A stretch of DNA of 64,000 nucleotides, taken from the NCBI GenBank assembly GCA_016719295.1, contig JADKAF010000001.1, positions 1-64,000 on the forward strand. Direction: 5' to 3'. A program made the translations under genes and the position numbers. Positions 27,454 to 35,207 of this stretch are shown piece by piece; the stretch's first letter is position 1; each line of letters begins with the position of its first letter. The stretch is from Planctomycetota bacterium. Lineage in GTDB: Bacteria; Planctomycetota; UBA1135; JADKAF01. Below the pieces are notes generated by a model. That model was not told where the DNA came from. It saw only the letters and a list, made by a program, of their open reading frames with translations, and made no database searches.

Positions 27454-28353
27454 ATGAGCTCCACCTGGAGCGCGACGCGTCTCGCGCAGTACCTCGCGAC
27501 GGAGAAGGCTCGCGTCGACGAGCTCCTGCGAGCGTCGCTGCCGCGGGTCGAGGACTACCCGCGCGCGGCGGATGTCGCGCGGGCGATGCAGCACGCGGTC
27601 ATGGCGGGGGGGAAGCGCCTGCGCGCGATCCTGATCTTCGCCGTCGCCGAGCTGCTCGGCGCGGGCGAGAAGAGGGTGAAGGAGCTCGCGCTGGCGGTCG
27701 AGCACATCCACACCTCCTCGCTCGTCTTCGACGACCTGCCCGCGATGGACGACGCGGATCTGCGCCGCGGCCAGCCCACGGTGCACAAGGTCTTCGGCGA
27801 GGCGACGGCCATCCTCTGCGCGAACGCGCTGCTCATGCTCGCTTTCGAGCTGCTCGCGCGCGCCGAGCTCCGCCCGCGCGACAAGGACCTGCTGATCGAG
27901 CAGGCGGCGCGCTGCGTCGGGCTCCCGGGCATGATCGGGGGCCAAGCCGCGGATCTGCACCTGATGAAGGCTGGCGCGGATCTCGCCACCGTGGAGTACA
28001 TCCACGCGCACAAGACGGGCGTCCTCTTCCTCTACGCGCTCGGCGGCGCCGCGCGCGCCTGCGGTGCGAACGACGCGCAGGTCGCGGCCCTGGAGAGCTA
28101 CGCGCGCAACTTGGGCCTCGCGTTCCAGATCACCGACGACCTCCTCGATCGCACCGGCGCGGTCGAGGAGGTGGGCAAGAGCCTGCACAAGGATCGCGAC
28201 AAGACGACCTTCGTCGATCTCGGCGGCGTCGAGGAAGCGCGCCGCGTGGTCGAGGAGCTCGTCTCGACCGCGCAGGCCTCGCTCGCGCTCTTCGACCAGC
28301 GCGCCGACGCGCTGCGCGCCGTCGCGGACTTCGTCCGCGTGCGGCGCTACTGA
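27454..28353 (+). CDS. Polyprenyl diphosphate synthase (FPP/GGPP synthase family)
   Basis: 299 residues. First Asp-rich motif DDLPAMDD (D93, D94, D99, D100) has the two-residue insertion of the bacterial IspA/plant GGPP type; second motif is DDLLD (D228, D229, D232). Also present are GGKRLRAIL for IPP binding and LRRGQPTVH. It condenses IPP with allylic diphosphates in the cytoplasm. The residues at -4 and -5 to the first motif are S89 and S88; the small residue at -5, against Tyr in E. coli IspA, suggests a product of C20 or longer rather than C15 (inference). ATG at 27454 is preferred over GTG at 27439, since GAGGTGGGG precedes it. The downstream genes also handle isoprenoids. Confidence 0.93.
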   Translation: MSSTWSATRLAQYLATEKARVDELLRASLPRVEDYPRAADVARAMQHAVMAGGKRLRAILIFAVAELLGAGEKRVKELALAVEHIHTSSLVFDDLPAMDDADLRRGQPTVHKVFGEATAILCANALLMLAFELLARAELRPRDKDLLIEQAARCVGLPGMIGGQAADLHLMKAGADLATVEYIHAHKTGVLFLYALGGAARACGANDAQVAALESYARNLGLAFQITDDLLDRTGAVEEVGKSLHKDRDKTTFVDLGGVEEARRVVEELVSTAQASLALFDQRADALRAVADFVRVRRY

Positions 28354-28371
28354 GAGGCTGAGGAGAAGACG

Positions 28372-28671
28372 ATGATGCAGCCTCTTCGATCTTTGCTGGC
28401 GCATCGCCTGACGGCGCTATGGAGATGTTTGCTGGCGCATCGCCTGACGGCGCTGTGGAGATGTTTGCTGGCGCATCGCCTTACGGCGCTGCAGCGGTGT
28501 TCGCTGGCGCATCGCCTGACGGCGCTGCAGAGTCGCTTGCTGGCGCATCGCCTGACGGCGCTGCAGCGGCGTTTGCTGGCGCATCGCCTGACGGCGCTGC
28601 AGCGGCGTTTGCTGGCGCATCGCCTGACGGCGCTGCAGCAGGTTCGCGAGCAGTTCTTGCTCGCTCTCTGA
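28372..28671 (+). CDS. Possible small repetitive protein of 12-residue repeats (LLAHRLTALQRR)
   Basis: A 99-residue frame with ATGATG preceded at good distance by GAGGAGAAG. After MMQPLRS it consists of seven copies of a 12-residue unit close to LLAHRLTALQRR and ends EQFLLAL. Each unit would form an amphipathic basic helix. The frame is created by a 36-bp DNA tandem repeat, which leaves every phase open, so an open frame here is weak evidence; the ribosome binding site is the main reason to list it. It sits between the prenyl synthase gene and the membrane protein gene at 28681, both on the same strand. Confidence 0.35.
   Translation: MMQPLRSLLAHRLTALWRCLLAHRLTALWRCLLAHRLTALQRCSLAHRLTALQSRLLAHRLTALQRRLLAHRLTALQRRLLAHRLTALQQVREQFLLAL
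28392..28643 (+). repeat. 36-bp tandem repeat array, about 7 copies
   Basis: Seven contiguous units of exactly 36 bp, each carrying TGGCGCATCGCCTGACGGCG near its centre; the first two units end in TGGAGATG and the later ones in CAGCGGCG or similar. The core CGCC-TGAC-GGCG can fold into a short hairpin. Copies 5 and 6 are nearly identical, suggesting recent expansion. The 327-base gap between the prenyl synthase and the next gene is almost entirely this array. Confidence 0.95.
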
Positions 28672-28680
28672 GCGCGCGCC

Positions 28681-30621
28681 ATGGCTGAGTCGGAAGGAAG
28701 GGGAGCGCCGCACGACGCGCGCGAGGAGCGCCCCGGCGAGGGGCTCGCGCTGCGCGAGCGCTTGCGCGAGCTCGGCTATCTGCAGGATCCGCTCGCGCGC
28801 TTCCTCTCGCAGAGCGCTCAGGGGCCGCAGTCGCTGACGCGCAGCTACGTCGAGGTCGGCGCGAAGGTCGGCGTGGTGCTGGGGCTGCTCTTCTTCGCGC
28901 TGCTCGCCGCGGGCTTCGCCGCGGCCGGGCGCTTCGTGCTGCTCGATACGCGCGATCTCCTGCTCTTCCACGCCTACCTGCTGCTGCTCGCGCTGCCGCT
29001 CGGCGTGCTGATCGGCTTGCTCCTCGCTGCGTTCTTCGCGCTCTACGCGCGCTTCTCGCGCCGCGCGCTGACCAAGGTCGCGCTCGCGGCGCGGAAGTGC
29101 GCGGTGATCGTGGCGCTCGGCACGCTCGGCTATCTCCTGCTCGCGTGGCTGCGCCTGCGGGAGAACCTGGTCGGTGCGGGCTGGTACACCGATCTCGCGG
29201 CCGCCGCCGTCTGCGCGGGCTCGGCCTGGCTCGTCGGTCGCGCGACCTTCGCCGCCGCGCTCTACCTCGGCGCGCGACGGCGCCGACGCGATCCGCTGGA
29301 GATCGAGCCGCCGAAGCGCGGGCTCTACTCGTTGCTTGCGCTGCTGGTGCTGCTCGCCTTTGGCTTCGCCGCGCTGCTGCTCGCCGGTCGCCCGCAAGAT
29401 CGTCTGCCGCGCGAGGACTTCGCCGTCGATCGCGACGCGAGAAGTGTGCTCCTGCTCGGCATCGACGGCCTGGAGCTCGAAGCGGTTCAGGCGCTCGTGC
29501 GCGAGGGAGCGCTCCCGCACTTCGACGCGCTGCTCCGCGAGGGCGCGCTCTGCCGCCTCGCCGAAGAGGCGCCGAAGCATCCGCTGCGCTGGTGGACCGG
29601 GCTCTCCACGGGCTTCCGGGCCGATCGCCACGGCATCGCGGGGCCCACGCACGAGCGCCCGCGCGGGATCGCGGGCTCGATCTTCGTGCCCGACGACGCG
29701 ATCGGCTTCGCCGAGGTGCTCGATCACGTGCTGCCGCTGGTCGAGCTCTCCAGCGCGGCGCCGTTCTCCGCAGGGCTTCTGCTCGAGAAGAGCATGCTCG
29801 AGATCGCCTCCGATGCGAGCGTCAGCGCCGCCACCGTGAACTGGTGGATGACGCACCCCGTGAACGCAGCGCTGCCGGCGCAGCAGCTCTCCGAGCTGGC
29901 GATCTGGCAGAGCTGGTCGCGCGCCGGCGAGCCCGCGGCGAACGCCGCGACGCCGGGCGCGCTCGGCGCGTTGCTCGCGCGGATCGGCGAGCGACCCGAG
30001 CTGCCCGCGAAGCTCTCCGCGCGCGAGCGCGCGGTCCGCTCCGCACGCGCGCTCGATCGCAGCGCCGCGGCGGTGGGGGCGGCGCTGTTGGACGGGCCCT
30101 CGCCGCCGCGCTACCTGCAGGTCGCCTTCTTCGGACCCAACGCGCTGCACGACGCCTTGCGGGTCGAGGACGGGAGTCTCGTCGCGGAGCGCGAGCGCGT
30201 CGCGGCGCTCATCGCTCACTACGCGGAGCTCGACGGGCTGCTCGGGCGCCTGCGCGCTGCTCTGCTCCGCGCGCATCCCGAGGCCGTGCTCTGCGTCGTC
30301 GGCGCGCCGCCGACGCTGGGCACGCCGGAAGGGCCGCGCATCGGCGCCGGCGGCTGGTGCGTCTTCGCGGGGACCGGCCTCGCCGAGGAGGCGCGCCGGC
30401 CGCGCGAGCTCGCGCGCTTGGACCTCGCGCCCACGCTGCTGCGCCTGCTGGGCTGCCCCGTGAGCGAGGAGATGCCGGGCCAGCCGGTCGCGGAGCTGCT
30501 CTTCGGCGTGCCCGCTCGAGAGCGAATTTCGTCCTTCGGTCCGCCGGCGCTGCGACCGCTACCCACGGTGGAGGAAGACCGCGACGCGCTCGAGTTGATG
30601 CGCGCCCTCGGCTACCTCTGA
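28681..30621 (+). CDS. Alkaline-phosphatase-fold membrane protein, probably catalytically degenerate
   Basis: 646 residues. Five or six hydrophobic segments lie between about 60 and 240 (GVVLGLLFFALLAAGFAAAG, LLLLALPLGVLIGLLLAAFF and others), followed by a phosphodiesterase/alkaline-phosphatase-like domain starting SVLLLGIDGLEL. The nucleophile region reads HPLRWWTGLSTGFRADRHGI. The second metal motif, usually DxxxH, appears as PNALHDAL, and the SDHGF position as VVGAPPTLG, so several metal ligands are gone. It ends with DLAPTLLRLLG as the family does. Probably a pseudoenzyme or a binding protein. Its stop overlaps the next start as TGATG. Confidence 0.8.
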   Translation: MAESEGRGAPHDAREERPGEGLALRERLRELGYLQDPLARFLSQSAQGPQSLTRSYVEVGAKVGVVLGLLFFALLAAGFAAAGRFVLLDTRDLLLFHAYLLLLALPLGVLIGLLLAAFFALYARFSRRALTKVALAARKCAVIVALGTLGYLLLAWLRLRENLVGAGWYTDLAAAAVCAGSAWLVGRATFAAALYLGARRRRRDPLEIEPPKRGLYSLLALLVLLAFGFAALLLAGRPQDRLPREDFAVDRDARSVLLLGIDGLELEAVQALVREGALPHFDALLREGALCRLAEEAPKHPLRWWTGLSTGFRADRHGIAGPTHERPRGIAGSIFVPDDAIGFAEVLDHVLPLVELSSAAPFSAGLLLEKSMLEIASDASVSAATVNWWMTHPVNAALPAQQLSELAIWQSWSRAGEPAANAATPGALGALLARIGERPELPAKLSARERAVRSARALDRSAAAVGAALLDGPSPPRYLQVAFFGPNALHDALRVEDGSLVAERERVAALIAHYAELDGLLGRLRAALLRAHPEAVLCVVGAPPTLGTPEGPRIGAGGWCVFAGTGLAEEARRPRELARLDLAPTLLRLLGCPVSEEMPGQPVAELLFGVPARERISSFGPPALRPLPTVEEDRDALELMRALGYL

Positions 30622-31256
30622 TGCTCTCGCCCATGCCCCCGGATCGACCGCAGCCACCCGGCATCAGCTCGAAGGAGCTCGTGCGCCAGCTCGTCCACGC
30701 CTCGCTCGGCGTGGTCGCGCTCTCGTTGCGTTGGCTCAGCTGGCCGCAGGCGGTCGCGTTCGCCGGCGCCGCGGTCGTGCACAATCTGCTCGTGCTGCCC
30801 TACGTGCCGTGGGGGAAGCCGCTCTTCCGCGAGGGCGAAGCGCGCTTCGGCGGCATCGCGCTCTACCCCGTCGTCGTGCTCGCGCTGGTGGTCGCGCTGC
30901 CGCTGCATCTCGCCGCGGCGGCGTGGATGGTGCTCGCGATCGGCGATGGCGCGAGCAACGTGTGCGGCCGGACGCTCGGCGTCGTGAAGCTCCCGTGGAA
31001 CCGCAGGAAGTCCTGGGCCGGCACGCTCGGCTTCTGGATCCTCGCGACGCCGTGCGCGGCGGGCGCGCTGCTCTTCGTCTCGGCGAACCCAGACTCGGGC
31101 GCCGGCGCGATCTCGCCGCTCACGGCGTTCGCGATGGCGGCCGCCGCTTCGGCCGCGGGCGCGCTCGTGGAGTCGCTGCCGATCGACCTCGACGACAACG
31201 TGACCGTGGGCGCCGCGAGCGGCGCCGTGCTCGCGCTGTGGTCCGCGCTGAGCTAG
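30621..31256 (+). CDS. Phytol/dolichol kinase-like membrane protein (CTP-dependent, VTE5/SEC59 family)
   Basis: 211 residues with about six TMs. The cytosolic CTP-binding signature of polyprenol kinases is seen as AIGDGASNVCGRTLG (107-120) followed by NRRKSWAGTLGF (127-138), and the terminal family motif as ESLPIDLDDNVTVG (184-197). By family it phosphorylates an isoprenoid alcohol with CTP. The ATG shares one base with the preceding stop, and the DUF92 gene follows after 26 bases. In plants and cyanobacteria VTE5 and VTE6 act in sequence; the same order here supports this assignment. The alcohol used is not shown by sequence; related phosphatidate cytidylyltransferases are the main alternative. 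Confidence 0.85.
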   Translation: MLSPMPPDRPQPPGISSKELVRQLVHASLGVVALSLRWLSWPQAVAFAGAAVVHNLLVLPYVPWGKPLFREGEARFGGIALYPVVVLALVVALPLHLAAAAWMVLAIGDGASNVCGRTLGVVKLPWNRRKSWAGTLGFWILATPCAAGALLFVSANPDSGAGAISPLTAFAMAAAASAAGALVESLPIDLDDNVTVGAASGAVLALWSALS

Positions 31257-31282
31257 CGCGAGGCACACCGGAAGGAACACGC

Positions 31283-32005
31283 ATGGAACCGTGGATGGTG
31301 GCACTGGGCTTGAACGCAGGACTCGCGGCGCTCGCGTTCGCCGCGGGCACCGTCTCGCGTTCCGGCGTGATCGGCGGCGTGATCGTGGGTTCGGCGATCT
31401 ACCTCTGCGTCGGCTTGCCCGGCTGGCTGATGCTCGTCGGCTTCTTCGTCCTCGGCTCCGCCGCGAGCAAGCTCGGCTACCAGCGCAAGGCCGCGCTCGG
31501 CGTCGCGCAAGAGGATCGCGGACGTCGCGGCGCGAAGCACGCGCTCGCCAACTGCGGCACCGCGCTCGCCTGCGCGATCGCGTTCCACTTCTGGCCCCAT
31601 CCCGCGTGGCTTTTCGCCTACGTCGGCGCTTTCGCCACCGCGCTCTCCGATACCTCGGCCTCCGAGATCGGGCAGCTCTACGGCAAGACGCCGATCTTGA
31701 TCACCACCTTCAAGCGCGTACCGGTCGGCACCGAGGGTGCGGTCTCGCTGGAGGGCACGCTCGCCGGCATCGCCGCGAGCTTGGTGCTGGCGCTCCTCGC
31801 CTGGGCCGTCGGCCTCGCCGCCGGAAGCGCTGGTCTCCACTTCGTGTGGGTGATCGCCGTCGCGGCCTTCGTCGGCAACACCCTCGAGTCCTACCTCGGC
31901 GCGACCATCGAGGGCTTGAAGGGCATCGACAACGAAGTGATCAACTTCGCGAACACCGTGATCGGCGCGGGCACCGCCGCGGCGCTCTGCCTCCTCGTCC
32001 TCTGA
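31283..32005 (+). CDS. DUF92 family membrane protein (phytyl-phosphate kinase VTE6-like)
   Basis: 240 residues with about six TMs. DUF92 hallmarks are strong: GSAASKLGYQRKAALGVAQE (58-77), RGRRGAKHALAN, ALSDTSASEIG (120-130), and ITTFKRVPVGTEGAVSLEGT (140-159). The characterised member of the family, plant VTE6, phosphorylates phytyl phosphate to phytyl diphosphate. GGAAGGAA precedes the ATG. It sits between the VTE5-like kinase and a UbiA prenyltransferase, as expected for activation of an isoprenoid alcohol to its diphosphate. Prokaryotic DUF92 proteins are mostly uncharacterised, so the substrate is inferred. Confidence 0.88.
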   Translation: MEPWMVALGLNAGLAALAFAAGTVSRSGVIGGVIVGSAIYLCVGLPGWLMLVGFFVLGSAASKLGYQRKAALGVAQEDRGRRGAKHALANCGTALACAIAFHFWPHPAWLFAYVGAFATALSDTSASEIGQLYGKTPILITTFKRVPVGTEGAVSLEGTLAGIAASLVLALLAWAVGLAAGSAGLHFVWVIAVAAFVGNTLESYLGATIEGLKGIDNEVINFANTVIGAGTAAALCLLVL

Positions 32006-32024
32006 TCGCACGAACGCACGGCAC

Positions 32025-33083
32025 ATGCACATGAGCAGCTCGAACCCCACGGCCGCCCGCCCGCAGGGCTTCCTCGCGAAGCTCGAGCTCTACTGGCGCT
32101 ACGCGCGGCCGTTCACGCTGCTGCCGCCGCTGCTCGGCATGATCTCCGGCGCGGTCTCCGCCCTCGGCGCGGTCGCGGTCCACGAGCGGAAGTCGCTCAG
32201 CGAGATCCTCTCCGAGCGCGGCACGACCTATCTCGGCTTCGTGTTCATCGGCGCGCTCATGGCCGCGGCGCTGAACGCCGCGAGCAACGTGCTGAACCAG
32301 TGGACCGACCTCGAGAACGACCGCATCAACAAGCCGAAGCGCCCGCTGCCCGCGGGCGAGGTCACGGTCGCCGAGACCATCGTCTACTTCGTCGTGCTGT
32401 ACGCGCTGAGCCTCCTCGCCGCCTACTTCGTGACGCCGCTCTCCGTCTACGGCGCTCCCGAGCTCTCCTTCTGGGAGCAGCACCAGTGCTTCGCCATCGT
32501 GCTGGTCGGCGCCTTCTTCACCTACATCTACTCAGCACCCCCCGCGCGCACGAAGCGCTGGGCCTGGCCCGCGCAGATCACCATCGCGATCCCGCGCGGC
32601 TGCTTGCTGAAGGTCGCCGGCTGGACTTGCGTCGCGGGGGCGTTCAGCGACGTCGAGCCGTGGTTCATCGGCGGCGTCTTCCTGCTCTTCCTGCTCGGCG
32701 CCTCGGCCACCAAGGACTTCGCCGACATGAAGGGCGACGCCGCCGCCGGCTGCCTCACCCTGCCGGTGAAGTACGGCCCGCGCTCCGCGGCCTACCAGAT
32801 TTCACCCTTCTTCGTCGTGCCGTGGCTGCTGATCCCTGTCGGCACCTTCGTCACGCGTGGCGACGTCGACGGCGACGGCCTCGGCGACCCGATCCTCTCC
32901 GGCAATCCCTACCTGCTGGTCGGGCTCGCGACGCTGCTCTTCCTCTACGGCCTCTACACGCTGCGGCTCATCCTGAAGGATCCGGAGAGCCTGGCGACCG
33001 TCGAGAACCATCCGTCGTGGACGCACATGTACCGGATGATGATGGTGGCGCAGATCGGGTTCGCGGTGGCGTACCTCGTGTAA
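32025..33083 (+). CDS. UbiA-family prenyltransferase
   Basis: 352 residues, about nine TMs. The first Asp-rich motif is N91-xxx-D95-xxx-D99 (NQWTDLENDRINKPKRPLPAG), the second D231-xx-D234-xxx-D238 (KDFADMKGD). RINKPxRPLPAG is the form found in chlorophyll synthases, digeranylgeranylglyceryl-phosphate synthases and related UbiA enzymes rather than in 4-hydroxybenzoate transferases. It transfers a polyprenyl group from its diphosphate to an acceptor in the membrane. It lies 19 bases after the DUF92 gene. Acceptor unknown; a quinone ring, a glycerol phosphate or another head group are all possible. A second ATG two codons in is an alternative start. Confidence 0.9.
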   Translation: MHMSSSNPTAARPQGFLAKLELYWRYARPFTLLPPLLGMISGAVSALGAVAVHERKSLSEILSERGTTYLGFVFIGALMAAALNAASNVLNQWTDLENDRINKPKRPLPAGEVTVAETIVYFVVLYALSLLAAYFVTPLSVYGAPELSFWEQHQCFAIVLVGAFFTYIYSAPPARTKRWAWPAQITIAIPRGCLLKVAGWTCVAGAFSDVEPWFIGGVFLLFLLGASATKDFADMKGDAAAGCLTLPVKYGPRSAAYQISPFFVVPWLLIPVGTFVTRGDVDGDGLGDPILSGNPYLLVGLATLLFLYGLYTLRLILKDPESLATVENHPSWTHMYRMMMVAQIGFAVAYLV

Positions 33084-33092
33084 GCTCCGAGC

Positions 33093-34985
33093 TCACGAGC
33101 GCGCGTCGCGAGGCGCTCCGCGTCCTCCCTGGCGAGGCACCGCGCGCAGGGCGAGGCGGATCTCGCTCGGAATCACCGCGCTCGGCGTCGAGCCGACATG
33201 GCCGATGGCGATCAAGCCCAGGCGATCGAGCGCGTCCAGGCGCTCGCTGATGCCCTCCGTTACGCGCTTGCGTTTGCGGTGCTCCGCGCCGAAGCGCTGC
33301 GCGAGCTCTGAAAGCGCGATGGCTCCGCCGGCATCGGCGATCGCGAGGAGGAGCTGCCGCGACGCCGCCGGTAGATGAGCGCAGAGCTTCTCCACCGTGC
33401 TCCGCGTGGAGAGCTCGCGACGGATCGCTGCAAGCAGCTCGGCCTTGCGAGCCTTCGAGCTGCCTCTGAGATCGAGCACACGCGCCACGACCCGGAGGCG
33501 TTCGAGGTTCCAGCCTTCGAAGCACTCCGCGAGGGTGGGCTCCACGGACAAGAGGCGCTCGCGGAGGAGCTTCTCGCCCGAGCTCGGCTCGTCGATGCTT
33601 CTCCTCCGAGCATGTGTCAGGCGCTCGATCGAGAGCCCCGCGATCTCCGTGGCGCTCGGGTCGAGCTCGCGCAGCATCTCCGCGAGGTTCACGACTTCGT
33701 CCATGTCGGCGCGCTCGAAGGCCAGACGCGCGGCGAGATCGATCCAGGCGCAGATCGTGGGCACGGGTGCTTCGCGCGGAAAGCCACGCCGGAAAAGGTC
33801 TGCGTGAGCGGCCTCGTGATCGCCCTCCGCGAACAGGAGCTGCGCCAGAGCGACGCGTGCGTGGAGATAGTCGGGATCCAACTCGAGCGCGGCGCAGAGG
33901 TGCGTGCGGGCCTTCTCGCGGCGCTCCAGTCGGAGCTCCATCACGGCCAGATTGCAGAGCGGCACGGGATTCCGCGGATGCAGGCGCACGAGCTCGCTCC
34001 AGGTGCGCACCGCTTCTGCGAAGCGCCCTTCGCGACCGAGGTGGACGGCCGCTTCGAAAGCCGGCAGGTCCTCGTCGTTCACCGCATGAGTCGGGCCCGA
34101 CGCCATCGCGGTCTGGCTCACGCGCACCTGCGTCCAGCCCTTGCCATCCCAGAAGCGCACCGGATCCTCGGGCCCGATCTCGCCGCGCCGGGAGAGCTCC
34201 TGCAGCGCCGCGAAGCGGAGCTCCCTCGAGCCCGCGGTCCCTTCGGCGATACACCGCAGAGCCCGGATCGCGCGCGGGCTCTCGAGACTCCCGATCGCGT
34301 GCACGGCACCGACATCGTCGCGACCGACGTTATCGAGAAGCAGCTCCAGCAGGCCGGGCGCATCCGCGATCTCCTTCCGCTCCAGTCGCTGGAGATCGGC
34401 GAGGCCGATCCACTGATGCGGTGCCAGGTAGCTCAAGAAGAACCCGTCGCCGCTCACGCGGCGCCCGGAGAGGATCTGCGCGCGAGCGCGCTGCGCGAGC
34501 GGTCCGTAGTTCCGGCTCGACTCGGCCTGCTCGAGGAAGCTCAGCGCGTCGTCGTAGCGCCCGAGGTTCGCCGCCGCGACGCCGAGAACGTAGTAGAGAT
34601 CCTCGCGGACGCCCTCCGGTGCCTGGTGGACGCGGCTCGCCGTGCGCAGGATCTCCTCGTGCCAGCGCAGGCGCGCGAAGGCCTCGACCTGCTTGAAATG
34701 CGCACCGGGATCGGCGGCGCCAATCCGCTTCAACGCCTCCGCCGCCGCGTGCGCCTCATCCTCGAAGCCGAGCACCGTCGCATAGTGCACCACGCTGCCG
34801 AGCGCGTAGACGTTCTCGGGCTCGAGCTTCGCGACCACGTGGCGGACGAGCTCGAGCGCTTCCGCCGCCGCGCCCTCGTGGAAGCGCGCGAAGGCGAGAT
34901 TGGTGTACCCGCGCGCGAAGTGCGGCGCGCGCTGCACGACGTCTTCGAAGACGATCCGGGACTTCGCGAAGTCTCCCGCATCCAC
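33093..34985 (-). CDS. TPR protein, downstream part of an interrupted SEC-C/TPR gene
   Basis: 630 residues if started at the GTG at 34985. It contains TPR-like repeats in the N-terminal third (FARGYTNLAFARFHEGAAAEAL) and again at about 300-400 (RNPVPLCNLAVMELRLERRE), and a C-terminal winged-helix-like segment (LPAASRQLLLAIADAGGAIAL). The frame continues without change upstream of the GTG until an in-frame TAG at 35010-35012, before which a SEC-C motif is encoded, so this is probably most of one 681-codon gene split by a point mutation. It is convergent with the UbiA gene (stops 9 bases apart). Function unknown. Confidence 0.75.
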   Translation of the reverse strand: MDAGDFAKSRIVFEDVVQRAPHFARGYTNLAFARFHEGAAAEALELVRHVVAKLEPENVYALGSVVHYATVLGFEDEAHAAAEALKRIGAADPGAHFKQVEAFARLRWHEEILRTASRVHQAPEGVREDLYYVLGVAAANLGRYDDALSFLEQAESSRNYGPLAQRARAQILSGRRVSGDGFFLSYLAPHQWIGLADLQRLERKEIADAPGLLELLLDNVGRDDVGAVHAIGSLESPRAIRALRCIAEGTAGSRELRFAALQELSRRGEIGPEDPVRFWDGKGWTQVRVSQTAMASGPTHAVNDEDLPAFEAAVHLGREGRFAEAVRTWSELVRLHPRNPVPLCNLAVMELRLERREKARTHLCAALELDPDYLHARVALAQLLFAEGDHEAAHADLFRRGFPREAPVPTICAWIDLAARLAFERADMDEVVNLAEMLRELDPSATEIAGLSIERLTHARRRSIDEPSSGEKLLRERLLSVEPTLAECFEGWNLERLRVVARVLDLRGSSKARKAELLAAIRRELSTRSTVEKLCAHLPAASRQLLLAIADAGGAIALSELAQRFGAEHRKRKRVTEGISERLDALDRLGLIAIGHVGSTPSAVIPSEIRLALRAVPRQGGRGAPRDARS

Positions 34986-35009
34986 GAGCGCGCAGCCGCG
35001 GTCGATCAG

Positions 35010-35138
35010 CTACTGCACGCTCTCGAAGCCCTCGAGCGAGCTGCGATCGGCATCCTGCAGCACCGCTCGATCGCGGTCGCGGCAGCAGAACTTGTACTTC
35101 TTGCCACTGCCGCAAGGGCAGCTGCGGTAGGGATCCAT
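35010..35138 (-). pseudogene. SEC-C metal-binding N-terminus of the interrupted TPR gene
   Basis: The ATG at 35138 encodes MDPYRSCPCGSGKKYKFCC, a textbook SEC-C zinc motif (CxCx8CC), followed by CRDRDRAVLQDADRSSLEGF and then TAG after 42 residues. In the same frame the reading continues LIDRGCALVDAGDFAKS into the TPR protein. SEC-C followed by TPR repeats is a known arrangement, so the two pieces most likely were one protein. TAG serves as an ordinary stop elsewhere in the window (exbB-upstream TPR gene, prenyl cluster, lon, pstA), so readthrough is not expected. A single C-to-T change from CAG would explain it. Confidence 0.7.
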
Positions 35139-35207
35139 GCGGCGGGGTTCCGTGCGAGTCGGGGGAGTCTAGTCAACCGGCGCGATGGGCGGCGAGGTTC
35201 TTCGCGC

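Noticed and set aside
24645..27464. Very long minus-strand frame (over 900 codons) opposite the phosphatase-family gene, and similar antisense frames elsewhere (for example 90-2054, 11721-13274, 44004-47054, 47054-49480).
   Set aside because: They mirror real genes codon for codon, are rich in Arg/Ala/Leu/Glu without domains, and result from GC-biased third positions that remove stops on the other strand.
28392..28643. CRISPR array.
   Set aside because: Units are contiguous with no variable spacers, and no cas gene is nearby. The same holds for the array at 50332.
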